Below the pieces are notes generated by a model. That model was given only the letters and a program-made list of their open reading frames with translations. It made no database searches and had not been told where the DNA came from. The position numbers were made by a program, and so were the translations under genes. Below, one piece after another: positions 8,971 to 16,263 of a stretch of DNA of 64,000 bases. Position 1 is the stretch's first letter, and the number at the start of each line of letters is the position of its first letter. The stretch spans positions 43,515 to 107,514 of the forward strand of contig JAEXGR010000023.1 of the NCBI GenBank assembly GCA_023450745.1, in the 5' to 3' direction. Origin of the DNA: Synergistota bacterium. Lineage in GTDB: Bacteria > Synergistota > Synergistia > Synergistales > Synergistaceae.

Positions 8971-9641
8971 TCAGGCTCCTTCAGCGTCCAGCCCGCGCCC
9001 CATACCGTGTGGAGCAGCTTCTTGTCAAAGCCGTCGTCGATCTTTTTCCGCAGATAGCTTATATAGACGTCGACGACATTCGAGCCGCCATCGTAATCAT
9101 AATTCCAGACATTGTTCTCGATGCGCTCGCGCGAGAGCACCGCGCCGCTGTTTTTCAGTAAAAATTCCAGGATGGCAAACTCTTTCGCGGAGAGGGAAAG
9201 CTCCCGCCCCTCGCGAAAGACGCGGCGCGAGACGGTGTCCAGCGTGAGCCCGCCTACCTCCAGAACGGTGTTCTTCGTCCACGCGTATTTGCGCGTGATC
9301 GCCCTGACGCGGGCCAGCAGCTCGGGAAAGGCGAAGGGCTTGATCAGATAGTCGTCAGCGCCCAGATCAAGCCCCTTGACCCGGTCGTCGACGCTGTCGA
9401 GGGCGGTCAGGAAGAGCACCGGCGTGGGCCGTCCCTCCGCGCGCATCCGCCGGACGACCTCGTGTCCGCTCATGACGGGCATCATTACGTCCAGGACGAC
9501 GGCGTCATACTCCGCGGCGCGAATAAAATCCAGCGCCTCGCCGCCGTTATAGCAGCGGTCCACACCGTAGCCCGCCTCCGCGAGAGACTTCGCGATGAGG
9601 CGGTTCAGGTCCCTTTCGTCTTCTGCGACAAGTATCCTCAT
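8967..9641 (-). CDS. OmpR/PhoB-family response regulator
   Basis: This 224-residue DNA-binding regulator has a receiver domain in residues 1-115 with acidic residues EDERD at the start, phospho-acceptor Asp in AVVLDVMMPVMSG, and Lys in DDYLIKPFAF. A winged-helix output domain occupies residues 125-220 (LSAKEFAILEFLLKNSGAVLSRERI, then VVDVYISYLRKKI). It is the partner of the overlapping histidine kinase. A direct repeat upstream of the PepSY gene (10287-10302) has the 11-base spacing such regulators bind, so it likely controls its own operon. Confidence 0.95.
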   Translation of the reverse strand: MRILVAEDERDLNRLIAKSLAEAGYGVDRCYNGGEALDFIRAAEYDAVVLDVMMPVMSGHEVVRRMRAEGRPTPVLFLTALDSVDDRVKGLDLGADDYLIKPFAFPELLARVRAITRKYAWTKNTVLEVGGLTLDTVSRRVFREGRELSLSAKEFAILEFLLKNSGAVLSRERIENNVWNYDYDGGSNVVDVYISYLRKKIDDGFDKKLLHTVWGAGWTLKEPE

Positions 9642-9703
9642 AAAAACGTCTGCCTTTCATAGAAAAGCGGGGAGAGGCCGCGCGGCTCCTCCCCGCCGGA
9701 GTA

Positions 9704-10228
9704 TTAGTCGTCGATCTCCCACTTAAGAACTTCGCCGCTCTTCGCGTCGATCTTGAACTCGTACTCTTTCATATTATAGAATATCTCGCCTTCGTAGACC
9801 TGCATTCCGTCGTCATGGTCGAGCTTGAACTTCCGGATGTCGCTCTCCTTCGCGCCCGGCACCCGCGCAAGAGCAATGCCTTTAGCCTTCGCGTCGCCGA
9901 TCACCCCCGACTGCCCCGCGCTCTGCGGCGCGCCGTGGTTCTTCACCTCGCGCGAGAACTTGAGCACCGCTCCCGTCTCCGCGTTTATCTCATAGTCGTA
10001 CTCCGTGCTGCCGACGTAAAATTCCAGCTCATATTCCGTGCGACCAAATTCCTTATCGAGCTTCATCTTCGTGAAATTGGCCTGCTGCTGCGTCACGCCC
10101 GCGTGTTTCAGGGCGATCTCCTTCGCCTTCGCCTCGCCGATCAGCTTCGCGGCTTCGGCCGAAACCGCCGCCATTCCCAGTGAAAGCGCCACCGCCGCGA
10201 TCGCGGCCAAACTAACGATCTTTTTCAT
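9704..10228 (-). CDS. Exported protein with two PepSY domains
   Basis: This 174-residue protein begins with a signal peptide (MKKIVSLAAIAAVALSLGMAAVSAEA), followed by two PepSY units, about residues 30-95 and 112-174. Each shows the pattern AKEIALKHAG...KFKLDHDDGMQVYEGEIFY...FKIDAKSGEVLKWE. PepSY domains are thought to act as inhibitors or sensors outside the cytoplasm. The gene is first in a minus-strand operon with a response regulator and a histidine kinase, a common arrangement. GGAGGAAACAG precedes the ATG. A candidate regulator-binding repeat and -10 box lie upstream. Confidence 0.87.
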   Translation of the reverse strand: MKKIVSLAAIAAVALSLGMAAVSAEAAKLIGEAKAKEIALKHAGVTQQQANFTKMKLDKEFGRTEYELEFYVGSTEYDYEINAETGAVLKFSREVKNHGAPQSAGQSGVIGDAKAKGIALARVPGAKESDIRKFKLDHDDGMQVYEGEIFYNMKEYEFKIDAKSGEVLKWEIDD

Positions 10229-10270
10229 ATCTGTTTCCTCCTTGTAGATCTTTAAAATCTCTTTGATATA

Positions 10271-10302
10271 AGTATATCGGGGAATTATTAGAAAATCATT
10301 AA
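10271..10302 (-). promoter_or_regulatory. Candidate response-regulator box and -10 upstream of the PepSY operon
   Basis: Read on the minus strand, TTAAT and CTAAT occur 11 bases apart (plus-strand 10298-10302 and 10287-10291), followed about 10 bases later by TATACT (10271-10276). Direct repeats spaced by one helical turn and placed where a -35 box would be are typical of promoters activated by OmpR/PhoB-type regulators, one of which is encoded in this operon. Confidence 0.45.
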
Positions 10303-10343
10303 GATAAAGGCGGGATTTATAAAACGTATTTCTCCCGCCGCAT

Positions 10344-10367
10344 AAAAAAACCGCGCCGCCTTGCGGC
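10344..10367 (-). terminator. Short terminator-like hairpin
   Basis: On the minus strand a small GC stem (GCCGC / GCGGC, loop AAG) is followed by seven Ts (A-run at 10344-10350). It lies upstream of the PepSY operon promoter and may stop read-through from the GntR gene. The 117 bases between it and the next hairpin hold no gene I can see. Confidence 0.45.
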
Positions 10368-10484
10368 CACGAAAGGATGAACTATGGGGCAACCTTAGTC
10401 CATCAAATTATATTCATAATAACCAACGCTGCAAAACAAAAATCAGCCTGAGTCCTCCTGAAGGCCAGAACTCCAGACGAAAAA

Positions 10485-10512
10485 CGGCGCGGAAAAGCCA
10501 TTCTCCGCGCCG
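10485..10512 (-). terminator. Terminator of the GntR regulator gene
   Basis: A perfect nine-base-pair stem (CGGCGCGGA 10485-10493 with TCCGCGCCG 10504-10512) is followed on the minus strand by a T-run. It lies just after the stop codon of the GntR-family gene. Confidence 0.8.
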
Positions 10513-10539
10513 AACATCAACATAATTTGGACTGGAGGC

Positions 10540-11268
10540 TCAGAATTCGGATGCCGGGCGCTCACAATAGGCTCTGCGATTCTCAAAATAGCGCTTTACC
10601 GTTCCCGGCTCCAGAGCAAGCAGCATCTCCCAATACTCCTCTCTTCCTTCGACTTTCCAGTGTACGTCACGTATATAGCAGCCAAGCTCATATGGAGTGC
10701 CGCTGCGCAGGATATCGATCTGACGGCGGTGCTCCTGCCAGTAGATCTTTTCCCATTTCAGCAGCAGCACCGGCTCGCGGCGAGGAAAATCATAAATGCG
10801 CTCGCGCATCTTGATCAATTGTTCGACGATACTGTGGTTGGGGCATTGTTCATAAACGACCATATGGAATTCCATACTCAGGGCCTGAGCGATGGGTTCT
10901 CTGTCGTGCAAGCACTTTTCGACCTTGGCGATCAGTTCCGTAAGCTTGGGAATACATTTTTCCCGCGCGTTGTAAAAGGCCAGCTCGTAAGCCATACCCT
11001 CAAGCGCGGCGCCGACCTCCTGCGCCTCCATGACCTCGTCAACGGAAAGCCCGCGCACGACTACGCCCTTGCAGGGGATGATTCTCACCAGCCCCTCCGA
11101 TTCAAGCTGGATCATACAGTCGCGGTATGGCGTGCGGCTGATATTGAGCTCGTCGAATATCTCTTTTTGGTTGATAAGGTCACCTGGGCAGAGCTCTCCC
11201 GTGTTTATCTTTCTTTTAATATAATCGTAAAGTTTTTTTCTCAGTGATTCGTTGTGGAAAAATGACAT
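10540..11268 (-). CDS. GntR-family transcriptional regulator (FadR/FCD type)
   Basis: This is a 242-residue regulator. The N-terminal winged helix (residues about 8-75) contains LCPGDLINQKEIFDELNISRTPYRDCMIQLESEGLV, and the helical C-terminal domain (residues about 80-225) has the FCD pattern of ligand-sensing GntR proteins, with His residues in SMEFHMVVYEQC and WQEHRRQID. I place the start at MSFFHN (11268) behind GGGAGAATAGAT; the open frame runs 36 codons further upstream through promoter-like AT-rich sequence. It is divergent from the aconitase X / methyltransferase cluster and probably controls it through the palindrome at 11327-11350. Confidence 0.85.
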   Translation of the reverse strand: MSFFHNESLRKKLYDYIKRKINTGELCPGDLINQKEIFDELNISRTPYRDCMIQLESEGLVRIIPCKGVVVRGLSVDEVMEAQEVGAALEGMAYELAFYNAREKCIPKLTELIAKVEKCLHDREPIAQALSMEFHMVVYEQCPNHSIVEQLIKMRERIYDFPRREPVLLLKWEKIYWQEHRRQIDILRSGTPYELGCYIRDVHWKVEGREEYWEMLLALEPGTVKRYFENRRAYCERPASEF

Positions 11269-11289
11269 ATCTATTCTCCCTTTTGGAAC

Positions 11290-11350
11290 TTGACAAACTC
11301 TTTTCACAAGTATAACATAATTATAGTTACATGCTGCATGTAGCATGTAA
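11290..11350 (+). promoter_or_regulatory. Divergent promoter region with a 24-bp palindromic operator
   Basis: The arms TTACATGCT (11327-11335) and AGCATGTAA (11342-11350) form a perfect inverted repeat around a six-base centre. TTGACA at 11290-11295 with TAACAT 17 bases later is a possible plus-strand promoter, so the palindrome would lie just after its start point. The site lies between the GntR gene and the cluster it is likely to control. Confidence 0.55.
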
Positions 11351-11494
11351 TACATAAAATCAATAGCATAAAACATAATTTTGTTTCCTATAGTTATCTG
11401 ATATATTTAATATTGCCCTGTTAACACTTTAGTAAAGACACAAGGCGGTGTGTAAAATGTACGATACAGCTGCAAAATTGTTTGAAATACCCAA

Positions 11495-11602
11495 ATGGAA
11501 AACGACCATTATATTTCGCCAGATATGGAGTGGGCGCGCGAGCTCGTCCACAGCGGCAGAGTGCGTGAGATCACCGAACGCCGCATTGACGGCATGTACT
11601 AA
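11495..11602 (+). CDS. Possible 35-residue protein or gene remnant
   Basis: A short frame reads MENDHYISPDMEWARELVHS and continues to a stop at 11600-11602. Its codon choice resembles neighbouring genes, and the sequence is charged and likely helical, but there is no clear ribosome site and I recognise no family. It lies just upstream of the aconitase X gene, so it could be a leader peptide, a true small protein or the last part of a lost gene. Confidence 0.3.
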   Translation: MENDHYISPDMEWARELVHSGRVREITERRIDGMY

Positions 11603-11626
11603 ATTTGAGAGGACGGGTTCAGTCAA

Positions 11627-12934
11627 ATGTTGAAACTAAGCGCATATGAGAACGATATGTTAAGCGGAAAATATGGCGCGATGAGGCGGAAGGCTATGGA
11701 AAACATCTGCCGCTACGCGAAAGTCCTGGGAGCCGACGAATTATGCAAGGTGACGATGTCCACGGTATTCGCGGGCTCTCACGCCTACCTCAAAGCGGCG
11801 GGCAACGACGAGGTAAAGGCCAATTTCTGCGCCATGAATATGGCAAGCGAGGAGGTCATCGAACTTGATTCCTTCTCTCCCGAATGTATGACGCAGACCT
11901 GAGTCGAACCGATCGACGCCGATAGTTATCGGCAAATATGGATCAGTGAAGACGACCGCCAGATGAACGAAGATTACCTCTCCTATATCAAAAACGCCGG
12001 CGCCATCCGCGCCGCCAGCTGCGCCCCGTATTTAACGGGATGGGTGCCGATGAAGGGACAGCACTTCGTAACGACGGAGTCGTCCAATGTATTGCTCTGC
12101 AATACGCTTTTCGGGGCCTGCGGGAATGCCGAGGGCATAGAATCCAGCTTTTGGGCCTCGATTTGCGGGCGCACTCCGAAGTATGGCAAGCACCTCGCCG
12201 AAAACCGCGTCGGCAGCTGCCAGGTACGCGTGGAATGCAAGATTGAGACGGCCACGGAATGGGATCTGTTGGGATACGTGATCGGCGTAACAGTACCCAA
12301 ATCCTCGGTTCCCGCGCTGGTCGGAAATTTTGAGGACGTGAATATATACAAGTTTAAACAGTTTGCCGCCTCTTTAGCGGCCGCAAGCGATATCGACATG
12401 TGCCATATCGTCGGCGTTACGCCCGAAGCCGCGACGCTGGAAGCGGCCTTCGGCGGCAGAGAGGCGGCGGAAAACTCGCCGGTGTTCACTATCACGCAAA
12501 AAGAAATAGACGCGGCCAGAGCCAAGTTCTGCGCGCCGGAGGCAGGGCAGGTCGCCTCCGTCAATCTGGGCTGTCCGCACTATTCCATATACGAGATCAG
12601 GGACGCGGCGATGTTCCTTAAAGGCAAAAAAATCGCGCCGTGGGTCAATCTCCATATATGGACCGCATATTCCGTCAAGGCGCTCGCCGAGCGCTGCGGC
12701 TACGCGAAAATAATCGAAGACGCCGGAGGCAGGCTGCTCGCAGGGTCATGCCCATGCTATATCTTCGAATACCCGGAAACAAGGAACAAGCTTATCGGTT
12801 CCGGCCTGGGCGTGGTCTTTGATTCGATAAAAATGGCCTACTGTATGCCGCCAAGCTACGACCAATCGATCAAGACATATTACGGGGAACCGGTAAAATG
12901 CCTCGCGGCAGCGGTTGACGGTTTTTGGAGGTAG
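11627..12934 (+). CDS. Aconitase X large (catalytic) subunit, DUF521, with in-frame TGA read as possible selenocysteine
   Basis: Read through the TGA at 11900-11902, this frame gives a 435-residue aconitase X catalytic subunit, about the usual length. The first part (LSAYENDMLSGKYGAMRRKAMENIC) is the typical DUF521 start. Residue 92 is the TGA, in the context SPECMTQT-TGA-VEPIDAD. The rest has ASCAPYLTGW, ESSNVLLCNTLFGA and GSCPCYIFEYPE, with cysteines suited to an iron-sulphur site. Known aconitase X enzymes dehydrate cis-3-hydroxyproline in bacteria or mevalonate 5-phosphate in archaea. No frame shift is needed, and neighbouring genes use TGA as a normal stop. A SECIS-like hairpin follows. 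A broken gene or a sequence error remains possible. Confidence 0.72.
11918..11933 (+). promoter_or_regulatory. Candidate bacterial SECIS hairpin
   Basis: GCCGAT (11918-11923) pairs perfectly with ATCGGC (11928-11933) around the loop AGTT. The loop starts 21 bases after the in-frame TGA and has G as its second base. Bacterial SECIS elements usually have a short stem-loop with a G in the first two loop positions about 16-37 bases after the UGA. The match is suggestive but short. Confidence 0.5.
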
Positions 12935-12938
12935 TCAC

Positions 12939-13364
12939 ATGAGTGAGATACATATTGCAACGCTTCAAGGGACATCGCTGATCGACGGAAAAACGGAAGG
13001 GTACGCGATGTGTCTGCCAGACAGCATCGCCGGCTGGTCCGGAATGGACGATTGCGGCGTCATCATCGAAAAGGACAGCGTCCACAAAGGGGATTCCGTG
13101 GAAGGAAGAATCCTTGTGATGCCGGGAGGCAAAGGCTCCATCGGCTGGTCATGCCACTTTACGGCGCTCAAGGCGAACGGCCACGCTCCGCGCGGCTGGG
13201 TATTCAGGCACGTTGACGCCAGAGTCGGCGTCGCGCTCGTCACCACCAACATCCCCGCCGTGTGCGTCCCCGCGCCCGATCCTTTTTCCGTGATCCGTGA
13301 TAACGACAAGTTGAAAATCGACGGGGAAAAAGGCGTCGTAGAAGTGTGGCGGGAGCAGGAGTAA
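12939..13364 (+). CDS. Aconitase X small subunit (DUF126 swivel domain)
   Basis: This is a 141-residue protein of the DUF126 family, the small swivelling subunit that completes aconitase X. The pattern includes LPDSIAGWSGMDDCGVIIEKDS near residue 28 and VMPGGKGSIGWSCHF near residue 60, the phosphate- or substrate-binding glycine loop. GGAGG overlapping the stop of the large-subunit gene precedes the ATG at 12939, which implies translational coupling. Its intact state argues that the large subunit is still used despite its in-frame TGA. Confidence 0.9.
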   Translation: MSEIHIATLQGTSLIDGKTEGYAMCLPDSIAGWSGMDDCGVIIEKDSVHKGDSVEGRILVMPGGKGSIGWSCHFTALKANGHAPRGWVFRHVDARVGVALVTTNIPAVCVPAPDPFSVIRDNDKLKIDGEKGVVEVWREQE

Positions 13365-13457
13365 GGCTTTGCGCGCGGGGCGCCGGGCCCGCAAGCGGAA
13401 CACAACAACCAAATAAAATTACGATCTGGATAACCGATATCAAGGAGGACATTACCA

Positions 13458-13835
13458 ATGAACAAGCAGGTTTTAAAAGTGGACGATCATAAAAAGAGCT
13501 ATTCCGACGCCGCGTATTTCGGCAATATCGCGTTCGCCTCGGGGCAGATGAGCCTTGACGAAAATAACCAGCCGGTTCCGGGGACGATCGCGGAAGAGGC
13601 GGAAAGGGCCCTCACTAACCTGCGGGATGTCGTCGAGAAATTAGGCGCGACGATGGAGGACGTCCTGTTCACAAGCGTCAACCTCTTAAGCAACGACGAT
13701 TTTCCCGGCTTCAACGAAACTTACGTCAAGTTTTTCCCCAAAAACCCGCCCGCGCGAATCACCGTCGTAGTAAAGGAATTGTACGGCGGGCTGAAAATTG
13801 AGATTACCGCCGTAGTGGCGCTGAACAAAAAATAG
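13458..13835 (+). CDS. RidA/YjgF-family imine or enamine deaminase
   Basis: This 125-residue protein is of RidA length and pattern: FASGQMSLDENNQPVPGTIAEEAERALTNL near residue 30, and PPARITVVVKELYGGLKIEITAVV near the C-terminus, containing the Arg and Glu positions of active RidA proteins. These enzymes hydrolyse reactive 2-imino or enamine acids to 2-oxo acids and ammonia. Here it follows both aconitase X subunits. Bacterial aconitase X can make an unsaturated or imino ring product from hydroxyproline, so RidA would be a sensible next enzyme; that link is inference. AAGGAGG precedes the start. Confidence 0.9.
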   Translation: MNKQVLKVDDHKKSYSDAAYFGNIAFASGQMSLDENNQPVPGTIAEEAERALTNLRDVVEKLGATMEDVLFTSVNLLSNDDFPGFNETYVKFFPKNPPARITVVVKELYGGLKIEITAVVALNKK

Positions 13836-13921
13836 TTCGCGCTTAACGCTGCGCGGGGACAGCCGGCGCTAAGCATGACGGTTGCACAACAGAGTAAATA
13901 TCAGCCGAAGGAGGAGCTTAC

Positions 13922-15421
13922 ATGGCACGAGCGAGAACGCGGTCGGAAAGAAAAATAAAGCAGGTTTTTGAGGGCAACCTCTACCAGCCGCTCACAGAAG
14001 AACAGATGGCAGCGATTCACCAGACATCCCTAAAAATATTCGAGGAAATAGGCGTGTCTATCAAATACAAGCCCGCCAGGGACCTCTGGCGCAAAGCGGG
14101 AGCCTTGGTAGACGACGAAACCGGCGTCTGCCGGATAGGACGGGAAATTGTGGCTCATTGTATCGCCGCCGCTCCCAAGGAATTCGTGCAGTATGGACGC
14201 GAACCGAAGTATGACCTCCAGCAGGGAGGCGCAAAATTCTACAGCGGGACGGCCGGCGAAGCGGTGAGCGTTACCGACATCGAAACGGGAGAGCACCGCC
14301 TGCCGACGCTTTATGACCTGGCCGCGGCGACGCGTCTCTGCGACGCCCTTGAAAATGCCGACATCATTCAGAACTGCTGCTATCCCTGTGAGGTTAACCG
14401 GGAAAATTCCGATATCATACGGGCTTTTACTATGGCGGCAAATTCTTCAAAGCCGCTCTCGATCGGCACATATAACCCGGAGTGCATTCCGAGATTATAC
14501 AAGCTGTGCAGCATGATACTGGGAAAAGAGGACGCCTGCCGGGAGAGGCCCTTTTTTACCGTCTGCTGCGCGGTCATCAGCCCTCTGATTATGGACCCGG
14601 GCTGGACCAAGGCGCTTTTATCCTCCGTTGAATATGGCTTCCCCGTGGTCTCTCCCTCGGCCCCCACTCTCGGCTCTACCTGCCCGGGAACGCTGGCGTC
14701 GCAGCTTGTGCTTTGCAACACGGAGGCTCTGATGACGATCATTACCGTACAGCTGCAAAAGGCGGGCCATCCTTGCTTCTACTCCGCCGTTCCCGTCAAT
14801 ATGGACCAAAGAGACGGCTCCTTCAGCTTCGCGTCCGTCGAGGGGTGGATACAGAACAGCGCCATGAACCAAATGGCCCATTGGCACGGCATACCGAGCT
14901 ACACCACCTGCGGCCACAGCGATTCAAAAATGGTGGACGCCCAGCTCGGCATGGAAGTGGGCATAGGAGTCGTGCTCGAGGCGATGTCAGGAGCAAATTT
15001 TGGACACGGAACCTTCGGCCTTCTAGAGGGGGGGCTTAACCTTTCCTACGAGAGCTATGTCATCGCGGACGAATACCTTTCCATGGCGAAGCGAATCCTG
15101 CGCGGCGTCGAAGTCAATGAAGAGACGCTCGGTTTTGAAGCGATCAAGGAACAGGGCATCGGCGGCGTCTTTCTTGACCATCCGCTGACCGGCCAACACT
15201 TACGGACAGAATTTTGTTACCCGAAGCTCTCGAATAGAAAGCCTTATACCTCGTGGCTTGAGGCAGGCTCGCCCAAATACGCCGACACGGCGAGAGCGAC
15301 GGCCAGAGAAATCTTAGCGACGCACAAGCCGCTGCCAATAGACCCGGAAATTGAGGAAGCGATCCGCGCGGAATTCCCGGAGATACCTGCCCACGCGGGA
15401 AAAATCTGGTCGGAAGTGTAA
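13922..15421 (+). CDS. MttB-family (non-pyrrolysine) corrinoid methyltransferase
   Basis: This 499-residue protein belongs to the trimethylamine methyltransferase (MttB, COG5598) superfamily. The N-terminal part reads LTEEQMAAIHQTSLKIFEEIGV, and the barrel includes FYSGTAGEAVSVTDIETGEHRLPTL and GASMN-like segments near SSPSAPTLG and YTTCGHSDSKMVDAQ. There is no in-frame TAG, so it lacks pyrrolysine, like the homologues that demethylate betaines such as glycine betaine, proline betaine or carnitine. It should transfer a methyl group from a quaternary amine to the corrinoid protein encoded next. AAGGAGG precedes the ATG. Confidence 0.9.
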   Translation: MARARTRSERKIKQVFEGNLYQPLTEEQMAAIHQTSLKIFEEIGVSIKYKPARDLWRKAGALVDDETGVCRIGREIVAHCIAAAPKEFVQYGREPKYDLQQGGAKFYSGTAGEAVSVTDIETGEHRLPTLYDLAAATRLCDALENADIIQNCCYPCEVNRENSDIIRAFTMAANSSKPLSIGTYNPECIPRLYKLCSMILGKEDACRERPFFTVCCAVISPLIMDPGWTKALLSSVEYGFPVVSPSAPTLGSTCPGTLASQLVLCNTEALMTIITVQLQKAGHPCFYSAVPVNMDQRDGSFSFASVEGWIQNSAMNQMAHWHGIPSYTTCGHSDSKMVDAQLGMEVGIGVVLEAMSGANFGHGTFGLLEGGLNLSYESYVIADEYLSMAKRILRGVEVNEETLGFEAIKEQGIGGVFLDHPLTGQHLRTEFCYPKLSNRKPYTSWLEAGSPKYADTARATAREILATHKPLPIDPEIEEAIRAEFPEIPAHAGKIWSEV

Positions 15422-15555
15422 CTCTCCGTCGTAAAAAAATATCGAGTTCCTCTTTTAAGAAAAACAACAGGCAATAAACGTAAAACTAACGACTATATAT
15501 CAAAAATATATTAAATTATGACGCCGGCAAAGACGGCGCTATGATGGAGGGCAAA

Positions 15556-16185
15556 ATGGACGCAATACTTTCCGATATTATTGACGCGGTATTAGACGGC
15601 GATTCAAGAGGCGTGCCCGGGCTGTGCCAGGAAGCGCTGGACGCCGGCGTATCCGCGGCAGACATACTCAAAAATGGTTTGCTGGCCGGGATGGGCGAGG
15701 TCGGCGTTTTATTCAAAAGCGGGGAGATGTTTGTCCCGGAAGTGTTGGTTTCGGCAAAAACTTTGCAAAGCGGCGTCGATTACCTCTCTCCATACCTAAA
15801 AGAAACCGGCGTCGAAGCTGTTGGCCGGGTCGTAACCGCCACGGTCGAAGGCGACCTGCACGACATCGGCATAAAGCTTGTCGGAATGATGCTGGAGGGC
15901 GCCGGCTTTGAGGTTATAAACATCGGCATCGATCAACCAGCCCAGCGCATCATAGAAAAAGTCAGGGAATTCAAACCTAACATCCTGGCTTTATCCGCGA
16001 TGCTGACGACGACGATGGGGAAAATGGGGGAAGTGACGGACCTTCTAAAAGAAGAAGGCTTGTATGAAGAAGTGCCGGTGATGGTGGGCGGCGCTCCTTT
16101 GACCCCGACCTTTGCCGAAAAGATCGGAGCGCACTACTCATCCGACGCGACAAGCGCGGTGACGGTGGCGAAAAGGCTGCTGTAA
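15556..16185 (+). CDS. B12-binding corrinoid protein (MtbC/MtgC type)
   Basis: This 209-residue methyl carrier has a helical cap in residues 1-85 (ADILKNGLLAGMGEVGVLFKSGEMFVPEVLVSAKTL) and a cobalamin-binding Rossmann domain with GDLHDIGIKLVGMMLEGAGFEV, where the His is the cobalt ligand, and later SAMLTTTMGKM and VMVGGAPL. It accepts a methyl group from the MttB-like protein and passes it to the methyltransferase encoded downstream. I choose ATG 15556, behind GGAGG at 15546-15550; an earlier in-frame ATG at 15541 lacks this site. Confidence 0.93.
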   Translation: MDAILSDIIDAVLDGDSRGVPGLCQEALDAGVSAADILKNGLLAGMGEVGVLFKSGEMFVPEVLVSAKTLQSGVDYLSPYLKETGVEAVGRVVTATVEGDLHDIGIKLVGMMLEGAGFEVINIGIDQPAQRIIEKVREFKPNILALSAMLTTTMGKMGEVTDLLKEEGLYEEVPVMVGGAPLTPTFAEKIGAHYSSDATSAVTVAKRLL

Positions 16186-16263
16186 TTTTATATTGCCCGC
16201 CGCCTTTGCCAAATATTCACTGCCGGCGGCAAGTACGATATTAAATAAAGAGAGGATTTAAGT

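Noticed and set aside
11627..11902. Treating the first part of aconitase X as a separate 91-residue gene
   Set aside because: The TGA is in the same frame as the downstream part, no ribosome site restarts translation at 11963, and the protein family spans both parts.
13922..15421. A pyrrolysine codon in the MttB-family gene
   Set aside because: The frame is open over its full length with no internal TAG, so this is a non-pyrrolysine homologue.
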